Shown: positions 1 to 5,021 of the stretch, in pieces
Numbering within the stretch: position 1 is the stretch's first letter
Layout: each line of letters starts with the position of its first letter
Assembly (NCBI GenBank): GCA_050049355.1
Contig: JASFWK010000097.1
Location: forward strand, 1-8,017
From: JASFWK01 sp050049355
GTDB lineage: Bacteria > Chloroflexota > Anaerolineae > B4-G1 > DUEL01
Direction of reading: 5' to 3'
DNA: 8,017 nt
The notes under the pieces: model-generated
Seen by the model: only the letters and a program-made list of their open reading frames with translations
Database searches by the model: none
Told to the model about the DNA's origin: nothing
Made by a program: the position numbers and the translations under genes

Positions 1-343
1 TTGAGCTCGAGATGATCCGCGCCTCACGATGCCCCTTCCGTTAACCGCCCTAAACCTGTGCCTCAGGGCCCCTTACTGCCACACGAAATGACGTTTCGAC
101 TCAAGCCAAACCAAGCACCAACCATTATAACACACGGAGAGGGAATCGCAACGTTCGGCACCACTCCGAGCGCCCTCCAACCTTGAGATGACCTCTCCCG
201 AACGGCAGCCAGGCCGCAAGGCCCTTCACAGCCACAGAGATGTCCTTTGAAGCTTTCGGGAAGGAAGTGAACGAGGTAGCTCCCCTCCGATCCCAAACTC
301 GCTCCGTGGAAAGCTGCCACTGGCGAAAATCGGCGATTCATGG
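1..343. other. Left-edge intergenic region without a convincing gene
   Basis: No reading frame here looks like a real protein. The longest (minus strand, 341 to 63) has no ribosome binding site, a biased composition and no recognisable family, and it runs through a good promoter. What can be seen is a leftward promoter (124-151), a GNRA-type mini-hairpin GGCC-GCAA-GGCC at 212-223, a CGAAA/TTTCG hairpin at 84-98, and a 7-bp inverted repeat CGTTCGG (152-158) with CCGAACG (198-204). The region is most simply read as a divergent intergenic region between a leftward gene off the edge and the POR operon. Confidence 0.6.
124..151 (-). promoter_or_regulatory. Sigma70-type promoter firing leftward out of the window
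   Basis: Read on the minus strand, a -35 box TTGCGA (146-151; four of six consensus bases) is followed after a 16-nt spacer by a perfect -10 box TATAAT (124-129). Transcription would start near 117 and run off the left edge. The transcript carries a small CGAAA/TTTCG hairpin (84-98) and, near the edge, GGAAGGGG four bases before a GTG at 27 that opens a frame to the window end. That possible start is too short (nine codons) to call a gene. Confidence 0.5.
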
Positions 344-349
344 CACAAT
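321..349 (+). promoter_or_regulatory. Weak candidate promoter for the POR leader
   Basis: CACAAT (344-349, four of six -10 bases) is preceded by an extended -10 TG dinucleotide at 341-342. Seventeen bases further upstream lies TGGCGA (321-326), a poor -35 that resembles the TTGCG-type boxes of the other two promoters seen in this window. Transcription would start near 356 and read through the hairpins toward the terminator at 461-494 and porG. It is the best rightward candidate seen upstream of the operon, but a weak one. Confidence 0.25.
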
Positions 350-355
350 ATGAAA

Positions 356-494
356 CACTTGATCGGCGCAGCCTAGAGGTTGTCAGCGTCGCCCCGAGCG
401 ACTGCGAGACAGGGACTCCTTAGAGAGGACAGAGCCAGCAAGTTGGAATCAACAGCTTGTAGGGCACTTAGCGATGACGCTTGAGTGCCCTTTT
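356..494 (+). ncRNA. Candidate structured leader or small RNA upstream of porG
   Basis: Between the candidate promoter and the terminator there is no reading frame of note, but several hairpins occur in a row. They are GTCGC/GCGAC with loop CCCGA (388-402), TCCT/AGGA (417-429), a bulged CAAG-TTG/CAA-CTTG hairpin (about 439-459), and the terminator stem (461-491). The spacing resembles an attenuated leader or a short independent RNA of roughly 140 nt. I looked for hallmarks of T-box, TPP and cobalamin elements and recognise none, and I see no convincing antiterminator pairing with the terminator's 5' arm. The call rests on hairpins alone. Confidence 0.25.
461..494 (+). terminator. Intrinsic terminator 49 nt upstream of porG
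   Basis: The stem AGGGCACT (461-468) pairs with AGTGCCCT (484-491). It continues after a small internal loop as AGCG/CGCT (470-473 with 478-481), closed by the loop ATGA. A TTTT run at 491-494 follows directly. This is a textbook Rho-independent terminator oriented rightward. It ends either an unseen short transcript or a leader of the POR operon; in the second case it would be an attenuation point. Confidence 0.7.
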
Positions 495-530
495 GATGCA
501 ATTTCGATCACAATCCATTTTCCAGTACCA

Positions 531-536
531 AGGGGG
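531..536 (+). promoter_or_regulatory. Ribosome binding site fixing the porG start
   Basis: AGGGGG lies 7 nt before ATG 544. The frame is open further upstream (TTG at 481, ATG at 496), but those codons lie in or just after the terminator and have no such site, so 544 is the start. Confidence 0.75.
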
Positions 537-543
537 ACTCGAT

Positions 544-1116
544 ATGCAAGAAGTGGTAGAGATTCGCTGGCATGGCCGGGGCGGCCAGGGCGTGGTGACG
601 GCTGGGAAACTCCTTGCCGAGAGCGCACTGGAGACCGGTCAATACTTCCAGGCCTTCCCTGACTACGGCCCTGAACGGATGGGAGCCCCTATCCGTGCCT
701 ACACCCGCATCAGCTCCAAGCCCATCACTATTCACTCACAGATTGAGGATCCGGACGTCGTTCTGGTGCTGGATCCTACTCTGCTGGGAACGGTGGCGGT
801 GACGGAGGGGCTCAAGAAAGACGGTACGTTGGTGATCAACAGTTCGATGAGTCCAGCCGAAGTCCGTGAAATCACGAACTTCCACACAGGCGCAGTCTTC
901 ACGGTGGACGCCAGCCACATCGCCATCGAGGAGCTGGGACGTGAGATCACCAACACGCCGATGCTGGGGGCGCTCGCTCGAGCCACGGGTCTCATAGACC
1001 TGGGCGTCCTGGCGGAAGAGTTGCGGGCCTGGTTTGGCAAGAAGATCTCAGAGGAGGCCATTGGGGCCAACATCCGCGCGATGCAGCGTGCGGCCGACGA
1101 AGTGAAAGAAGGATAG
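544..1116 (+). CDS. porG: 2-oxoacid:ferredoxin oxidoreductase, gamma subunit
   Basis: This is the gamma subunit of a four-subunit pyruvate (or related 2-oxoacid) ferredoxin oxidoreductase, a cytoplasmic enzyme. The corresponding domain of one-chain PFOR (domain III) helps bind coenzyme A and packs against the catalytic alpha/beta core. The 190-residue product has the usual family length. Its N-terminus shows the hallmark HGRGGQG at residues 10-16, and FPDYGPERMGAP at 38-49 is the second conserved block. The C-terminal half matches the rest of the POR gamma domain, with alternating hydrophobic strands such as DVVLVLD. The start at 544 is set by AGGGGG and by alignment of the glycine motif close to the N-terminus. 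It is the first gene of porGDAB; porD follows after 39 nt. The gamma subunit does not distinguish pyruvate from branched-chain 2-oxoacid enzymes, since some archaea share one gamma between both. Confidence 0.93.
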   Translation: MQEVVEIRWHGRGGQGVVTAGKLLAESALETGQYFQAFPDYGPERMGAPIRAYTRISSKPITIHSQIEDPDVVLVLDPTLLGTVAVTEGLKKDGTLVINSSMSPAEVREITNFHTGAVFTVDASHIAIEELGREITNTPMLGALARATGLIDLGVLAEELRAWFGKKISEEAIGANIRAMQRAADEVKEG

Positions 1117-1141
1117 TTGAATCTCGGATTCCGCAATTTGC

Positions 1142-1147
1142 AAGGAG
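1142..1147 (+). promoter_or_regulatory. Ribosome binding site fixing the porD start
   Basis: AAGGAG lies 8 nt before ATG 1156. It favours this codon over the in-frame TTG at 1117, which directly abuts the porG stop and has no Shine-Dalgarno sequence at suitable spacing. Confidence 0.75.
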
Positions 1148-1155
1148 TAGACACT

Positions 1156-1509
1156 ATGTCAGACTTGAAGGGATGGCGTGAGATCCCCATTGGTGGAATG
1201 ATTCTGGAGGCGGGCAATGCAGTGGAGTATTCCACTGGCGACTGGCGTGCATTCCGACCAGTCTTCGGTGAGGCTGAATGTATACACTGCTTCATATGCT
1301 GGCTCAACTGCCCCGACTCCGCCATCTTGGTGGATCCGGAGAGCGAGAAGATGACTGGTTTCGACCTGGAGCACTGCAAGGGCTGCGGTATCTGCGCGTC
1401 AGTCTGCCCAGTCAATGCCAAGGTCATCAAGAGAGCCGAAGAAGAGCTGGGACAAGATGACCCGCGCCTGTGCATTCGCACGGTCGAGGAAGGAAAGGTT
1501 GAGGAGTAG
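1156..1509 (+). CDS. porD: 2-oxoacid:ferredoxin oxidoreductase, delta subunit (2x[4Fe-4S])
   Basis: This is the electron-exit subunit of the POR complex. It is a small ferredoxin-like protein of 117 residues that passes electrons from the beta-subunit cluster to soluble ferredoxin. Two classic cluster motifs are intact. The first has cysteines at 42, 45, 48 and 52 (CIHCFICWLNCP) and the second at 74, 77, 80 and 84 (CKGCGICASVCP), so two [4Fe-4S] clusters are expected. The roughly 40 residues before the first motif (GWREIPIGGMILEAGNAVEY and on) are the usual POR delta N-terminal extension, which separates it from a free ferredoxin. The tail is short and charged. The stop codon is 3 nt before porA, and the porA ribosome binding site lies inside the last codons of porD, so translational coupling is likely. 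Confidence 0.92.
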   Translation: MSDLKGWREIPIGGMILEAGNAVEYSTGDWRAFRPVFGEAECIHCFICWLNCPDSAILVDPESEKMTGFDLEHCKGCGICASVCPVNAKVIKRAEEELGQDDPRLCIRTVEEGKVEE

Positions 1510-1512
1510 GCC

Positions 1513-2700
1513 ATGAGCAAATTCGAAGCACTAGCTGGCAACGAAGCAGTCGCCGTGGCGATGCGTCAGATCAATCCTGACGTGGTCGCTGCCTACCCCA
1601 TCACCCCTCAGACCTCCACTGTGCAGAAGTTCGCCGACTTTGTGTCGGACGGGCTGGTGGACACAGACTTCGTGACGGTGGAAAGCGAGCACAGCGCGAT
1701 GAGCGCTTGCGTCGGCGCGTCGGCGGCGGGAGCGCGGGTGATGACGGCGACCTCCGCCAACGGCCTCGCCCTGATGTGGGAGATCGTCTACATCGCAGCC
1801 TCTAACCGCTGCCCCATCGTGATGAGCCTGGTCAACCGCGCTCTTTCAGCCCCTATCAACATTCACTGCGATCACTCCGATGTGATGGGCATACGAGACA
1901 GTGGGTGGATCATTCTCTTCTCCGAGAACGGACAGGAGGCCTACGACAACCTTATCCAGGCAGTCCGCATCGGCGAACACCCGGACGTCCTGCTTCCTGT
2001 AGCGGTCTGCCAGGATGGCTTCATCACCAGCCACGGGGTGGAGCGCGTAGAGATCTACGACGACGATGAGGTGAGGGACTTCGTGGGTGAGTATCATCCA
2101 AAGTGGCCGCTTCTGGATCTGGAGAATCCCAAGACTTACGGGCCGCTGGACTTCTATGACTACTATTACGAGCACAAGCGGCAGCAGGTCACAGCGATGG
2201 AGCACGCTCAGCAGGTGATACTGGAGGTGGCCGACGAGTTCAACCGCAGGTTCGATCGCAACTACGGACTCTTCGAAACGTACCGGCTGGAGGACGCGGA
2301 CGCAGCGGTGGTGGTCCCCTCCTCGACAGCCGGGACGGCCAAGGTGGTGGTGGACCAACTGAGGGCTGAGGGGCTGAAGGTGGGGCTGCTAAAGCCGCGG
2401 ATCTTCCGCCCCCTCCCGGCGAAGGAGTTGGCCGATGCTCTAGGCCACCTGAAGGCAGTGGCGGTGATGGACCGAGCAGTCTCCTTTGGCGCGATGAACA
2501 ACGCCGGCCCGCTCTTCCTGGAGCTGGCCGCGGCGCTGACGCTCCAAGGAGTGCAAGTGCCAACGGTCGACTATGTCTATGGTCTGGGTGGGCGGGATAT
2601 CCTGCCCCGCGAGATCGAGCGGGTCTACCGCGAAGCGCTTGAGATCGCCAAGACCGGAGAAGTGGAGCGGTTAGTGACATACTTGAGCGTGCGAGAGTGA
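1513..2700 (+). CDS. porA: 2-oxoacid:ferredoxin oxidoreductase, alpha subunit
   Basis: This alpha subunit (395 residues, normal length) forms the active site with PorB, binding the pyrimidine side of thiamine diphosphate and the 2-oxoacid. Visible landmarks are YPITPQTS at 28-35, ESEHSAMSA at 57-65 with Glu59 as the likely cofactor-activating glutamate, TSANGLALM at 80-88, and NRALSAPINI at 108-117, whose Arg109 corresponds to the substrate-contacting arginine region of characterised PFORs. Residues from about 260 onward form the second domain (GLLKPRIFRPLP). GAGGAG at 1501-1506 lies 6 nt before the ATG. The sequence resembles the alpha chain of archaeal and Thermotoga-type four-subunit POR. 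Pyruvate is the default substrate; 2-oxoisovalerate or another 2-oxoacid cannot be excluded by reading alone. Confidence 0.93.
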   Translation: MSKFEALAGNEAVAVAMRQINPDVVAAYPITPQTSTVQKFADFVSDGLVDTDFVTVESEHSAMSACVGASAAGARVMTATSANGLALMWEIVYIAASNRCPIVMSLVNRALSAPINIHCDHSDVMGIRDSGWIILFSENGQEAYDNLIQAVRIGEHPDVLLPVAVCQDGFITSHGVERVEIYDDDEVRDFVGEYHPKWPLLDLENPKTYGPLDFYDYYYEHKRQQVTAMEHAQQVILEVADEFNRRFDRNYGLFETYRLEDADAAVVVPSSTAGTAKVVVDQLRAEGLKVGLLKPRIFRPLPAKELADALGHLKAVAVMDRAVSFGAMNNAGPLFLELAAALTLQGVQVPTVDYVYGLGGRDILPREIERVYREALEIAKTGEVERLVTYLSVRE

Positions 2701-2710
2701 GGAGCGAAGA

Positions 2711-3646
2711 ATGGCGACAAGACTGATCCCCAAGGAGCTAGCAAAGCAACCGGAGCGGCTCGCGCCGGGGCACCGACTGTGCGCTGGTTGCGGGGCTTCG
2801 ATCATTGTACGGCAGATGCTGGCGGCGATTGATAGCCCGGTGGTCATCTCCAACGCAACCGGCTGCCTGGAGGTGGCAACAACCATCTATCCCTACACCG
2901 CCTGGCGAGTGCCGTGGATTCACAACGCCTTCGAAAACGCTGCCTCCACTATCAGCGGTGTCGAAGCTGCTTACCGCAGTTTGGTCCGGCAGGGGAAGAT
3001 CCCCGAGCAGGACGTGAAGTTCATCGCCATCGGCGGTGACGGCGGCACCTACGACATCGGGCTGCAGGCCCTCTCCGGGGCCGTCGAGCGAGGGCACCAG
3101 TTCCTCTACGTCTGCTACGACAACGGAGCCTACATGAACACCGGCATCCAGCGCTCCAGCGCCACCCCCTTCGGCGCCCACACCACCACCTCGCCGGCCG
3201 GTAGGATCGTTCCCGGTAAGCAGCAGCACCGTAAGGACTTGACCAGGATCATGGCTGCTCACGATATCCCCTACGTGGCTCAAGCCGCGCCCAGCCAATG
3301 GCGCGATCTGATGAAGAAGACGCGCAAGGCGGTCAACTGCGGCGGGCCAGCCTTCATGAACATCCTCTCCTCCTGCAACCGAGGCTGGCGGCACGCTACC
3401 GACGAGACGATTGAGATCACTCAGCTGGCGGTGGATACGTGCTACTGGCCCCTCTACGAGGTAGAGGACGGCGAGTGGCGGTTGACCCACAAGCCAAAGG
3501 AGAAGCCGCCGGTGGAGGAGTGGCTGAAGCGGCAAGGAAGGTTCCGACACCTCTTCCAGCCCCAGAACCGGCATATGATCGACGAACTGCAGGCGGAGGT
3601 GGACCGGCGCTGGGAGCAGTTGCTGAAGTTGTGCGGCGAGGCCTAA
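2711..3646 (+). CDS. porB: 2-oxoacid:ferredoxin oxidoreductase, beta subunit (TPP, [4Fe-4S])
   Basis: The beta subunit carries thiamine diphosphate and the cluster nearest to it. The protein has 311 residues, the normal family size. CAGCG gives Cys24 and Cys27; with Cys52 in NATGCLEV and Cys222 in SSCNRGW these make the four-cysteine [4Fe-4S] set of POR beta chains. The TPP/Mg motif begins GDGGTYDIG at 108-116 and ends YDNGAYMNTG at 136-145. With PorA it decarboxylates the 2-oxoacid and yields acyl-CoA and reduced ferredoxin; the reaction is reversible in some anaerobes. The ribosome binding site TGAGGAG (2698-2704) overlaps the porA stop codon and sits 6 nt before the ATG, which points to coupled translation. 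The gene order gamma-delta-alpha-beta matches archaeal and Thermotoga operons. It is the last gene of the operon; a strong hairpin follows 32 nt later. Confidence 0.94.
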   Translation: MATRLIPKELAKQPERLAPGHRLCAGCGASIIVRQMLAAIDSPVVISNATGCLEVATTIYPYTAWRVPWIHNAFENAASTISGVEAAYRSLVRQGKIPEQDVKFIAIGGDGGTYDIGLQALSGAVERGHQFLYVCYDNGAYMNTGIQRSSATPFGAHTTTSPAGRIVPGKQQHRKDLTRIMAAHDIPYVAQAAPSQWRDLMKKTRKAVNCGGPAFMNILSSCNRGWRHATDETIEITQLAVDTCYWPLYEVEDGEWRLTHKPKEKPPVEEWLKRQGRFRHLFQPQNRHMIDELQAEVDRRWEQLLKLCGEA

Positions 3647-3678
3647 CCCGCTTCAGCTCAACACTTGGCCACAAGAAG

Positions 3679-3714
3679 AAGACCGCCCTGCGACGTGTGT
3701 CACAGGGCGGTCTT
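3679..3714. terminator. Bidirectional hairpin terminator between convergent genes
   Basis: AAGACCGCCCTG (3679-3690) pairs perfectly with CAGGGCGGTCTT (3703-3714), a 12-bp GC-rich stem. Inside, after one mismatch, GAC/GTC adds three pairs around loop GTGT. It lies between porB, ending at 3646, and the convergent minus-strand gene ending at 3741. The leftward reading has the better U-rich tail (TCTTCTTCTTG). The rightward reading has only TCTTGACATCT before a run of eight C (3722-3729), so termination of porB may be less efficient. Confidence 0.75.
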
Positions 3715-3740
3715 GACATCTCCCCCCCCGGCCCAGTGTC

Positions 3741-4826
3741 TCAGTTCTCCGCGGGGAGAGAGCTCCTCGTATCCTCTCGCCTCCGCGCCCGCTGCGCCAT
3801 CAGGCCCAGCCCTACCACCAAGCCCAGCGGCGTCAAGCCCGGCAGACAGCACGAGCAGCAGGCACTTGTGGGATCGGTGACCGTCCGGTAGACGACTCGG
3901 CGATAGGGCTCGTCAGTGGGCGCACGCTGAAAGTACAGGTCGTCCGCCGTATCCCACGCGGCGAAGTACGAATTGCGCAGCTTGGTGACGTAGTAGGGTT
4001 GACCGGTCAGGAGGGCCTGCAGAGTGCTCTCCTCCGACGCCGCGGGCTCCAACGTCAGCGTCCCGGCAAACTCCGTTTCAAACTCATTTTCGAGCCCCTT
4101 CACCTCCATGCGGTGGGCGGCCAGCACGTAGATGAGCACATCCATGTAGTTGTCAACCAGCGACGTGAGCCGCATGGGATAGACCGGCCGCTCGGTGTCG
4201 AAAGACAGCCAGAGCGGCTGCACATCTCCCTCAAGGTTGGCGGTCTCCCCAGGCAGAACACGGGTGGCCACGAAATACCAGCCTTCCTCGACGTAGGCAT
4301 CCAGAATGGGTTCGCCCTCTTTCGGAAAGTCATAGTCGTGCTCGTTGAGCCACTCCAGAAGCGCCATCGGCTCCTCAGCGGAGAGAACACTGACATCATA
4401 GACACCCACCCGCTCGCGGCTCAGCAGCTCCACACTGCTCCGACTGGCATCCTGGGGCGCTGCCCCCATCCCCAGCATCGGCATGGCTACAGTCCGGGTC
4501 ACGATCTCGGGTTGGGTGAGGTCGCTCAGCTGGACGAACCACTCGGCGCTGACCGCATTCACCTCCGGCGGCGAGGGCAAAGGCACCACCCACGCCGCGT
4601 CGGTGACCTCAGCCAGCAGCTGGACGGAGAGGATGAGATCCTCACGGCCTCTCTCTGCGTCGTAAACGATGATCGCCTTCTGTCCCGGCATTTCGATGTC
4701 GGCCTCGTAACCGTAGGGCGGGATAGGCGCTCCGTCGGCGTGGGCGGGGCGGGCCAGAGCGATCATCAGAGTCACAACAGCACTGAGGCAGAGCGATACC
4801 GCAATCCATCGACTCATTCTGGTCAT
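3741..4826 (-). CDS. Exported DUF2330 family protein with C-terminal anchor
   Basis: This is a 361-residue protein of the DUF2330 family, whose function is unknown. The N-terminus is a clear signal peptide: a basic start (TRMSR), a hydrophobic core, and a likely cleavage site after ARPAHA at residue 30. The DUF2330 signature follows: an early strand KAIIVYDAERG, then DAAWVVPLPSPPEV (about 76-89), where the WVVPxP block is typical, and a second half with WYFVATRV. Near the C-terminus four cysteines (323, 324, 326, 327; ACCSCC) precede about 17 hydrophobic residues and then RARRRE, the layout of a membrane-anchored tail with the bulk of the protein outside. Two adjacent ATG codons (4829, 4826) are possible. 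The second is chosen because it sits 6 nt from the AGGAGG core, the first only 3 nt. It appears to be transcribed alone, with its 3' hairpin at 3679-3714. I cannot name a substrate or partner. Confidence 0.8.
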   Translation of the reverse strand: MTRMSRWIAVSLCLSAVVTLMIALARPAHADGAPIPPYGYEADIEMPGQKAIIVYDAERGREDLILSVQLLAEVTDAAWVVPLPSPPEVNAVSAEWFVQLSDLTQPEIVTRTVAMPMLGMGAAPQDASRSSVELLSRERVGVYDVSVLSAEEPMALLEWLNEHDYDFPKEGEPILDAYVEEGWYFVATRVLPGETANLEGDVQPLWLSFDTERPVYPMRLTSLVDNYMDVLIYVLAAHRMEVKGLENEFETEFAGTLTLEPAASEESTLQALLTGQPYYVTKLRNSYFAAWDTADDLYFQRAPTDEPYRRVVYRTVTDPTSACCSCCLPGLTPLGLVVGLGLMAQRARRREDTRSSLPAEN

Positions 4827-4829
4827 CAT

Positions 4830-4838
4830 TCACCTCCT
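4830..4838 (-). promoter_or_regulatory. Full-length Shine-Dalgarno site of the DUF2330 gene
   Basis: On the minus strand AGGAGGTGA is a nine-base complement to the 16S rRNA 3' end. The core AGGAGG (4833-4838) is 3 nt from ATG 4829 and 6 nt from ATG 4826, which favours the latter. Such a strong site suggests high translation. Confidence 0.7.
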
Positions 4839-4854
4839 GGCGATCCCACATCAG

Positions 4855-4869
4855 AGAGCGAGACGCTCT
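4855..4869. repeat. Small inverted repeat in the divergent intergenic region
   Basis: AGAGCG (4855-4860) and CGCTCT (4864-4869) form a 6-bp inverted repeat around AGA. It lies about 30 nt upstream of the DUF2330 start and 97 nt before the transporter -35 box. It could be an operator or a short 5'-UTR hairpin of the minus-strand gene; the sequence alone does not decide, and chance is possible. Confidence 0.25.
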
Positions 4870-4965
4870 GGTATCCCACTGATCGCACGAGAGTACAGCG
4901 CCAATCTGGCCGGTGGTCGAAGCTCCGTTAAGGGCGCTTGCACGCTGGAAGTAGGCCCGACGAGT

Positions 4966-4993
4966 TTGCGCTCCTGAGGACCCGTGATACAAT
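4966..4993 (+). promoter_or_regulatory. Extended -10 promoter of the UMF1 transporter gene
   Basis: TACAAT (4988-4993, five of six consensus bases) is preceded by TG at 4985-4986, an extended -10 element. A partial -35 TTGCGC (4966-4971) sits 16 nt upstream. Transcription would start near 5000, giving a leader of about 20 nt that contains just the ribosome binding site. This supports ATG 5022 over the upstream TTG at 4938, which lies before the promoter. Confidence 0.55.
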
Positions 4994-5009
4994 CTGCCAA
5001 ATCCTTTGG

Positions 5010-5017
5010 AGGAGGAG
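5010..5017 (+). promoter_or_regulatory. Ribosome binding site fixing the transporter start
   Basis: AGGAGGAG is placed with its AGGAGG core 6 nt before ATG 5022. The 28 in-frame codons upstream (from TTG 4938) lack such a site and encode a non-membrane, arginine-rich stretch unlike the family N-terminus. Confidence 0.75.
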
Positions 5018-5021
5018 ACCG

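Noticed and set aside
63..341. Minus-strand frame of 92 codons at the left edge
   Set aside because: It has no ribosome binding site, low-complexity composition and no recognisable domain, and it overlaps a leftward promoter within the frame.
350..376. Eight-codon leader peptide starting ATG AAA CAC TTG
   Set aside because: It has no Shine-Dalgarno sequence, it would start upstream of the expected transcript start from the candidate promoter, and it shows no codon bias typical of attenuator peptides.
493..521. Possible promoter TTGATG-17-CATTTT right after the terminator
   Set aside because: The -10 matches only three of six bases and its start site would fall on the porG ribosome binding site. 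It cannot be excluded but is too weak to annotate.
461..543. T-box or other known riboswitch before porG
   Set aside because: No T-box consensus, TPP or cobalamin core motif could be found; only hairpins and a terminator are visible.
732..1541. Long minus-strand frame (269 codons) opposite porG and porD
   Set aside because: It is antisense to two genes with unmistakable family motifs. Its composition is serine-rich as expected for a shadow frame.
2738..3574. Minus-strand frame of 278 codons opposite porB
   Set aside because: It is a shadow of porB with no family resemblance; the cysteine and TPP motifs of PorB show which strand codes.
3999..4931. Plus-strand frame of 310 codons opposite the DUF2330 gene
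   Set aside because: It is arginine- and histidine-rich with no domain, while the minus strand has a signal peptide, a full Shine-Dalgarno site and the DUF2330 signature.
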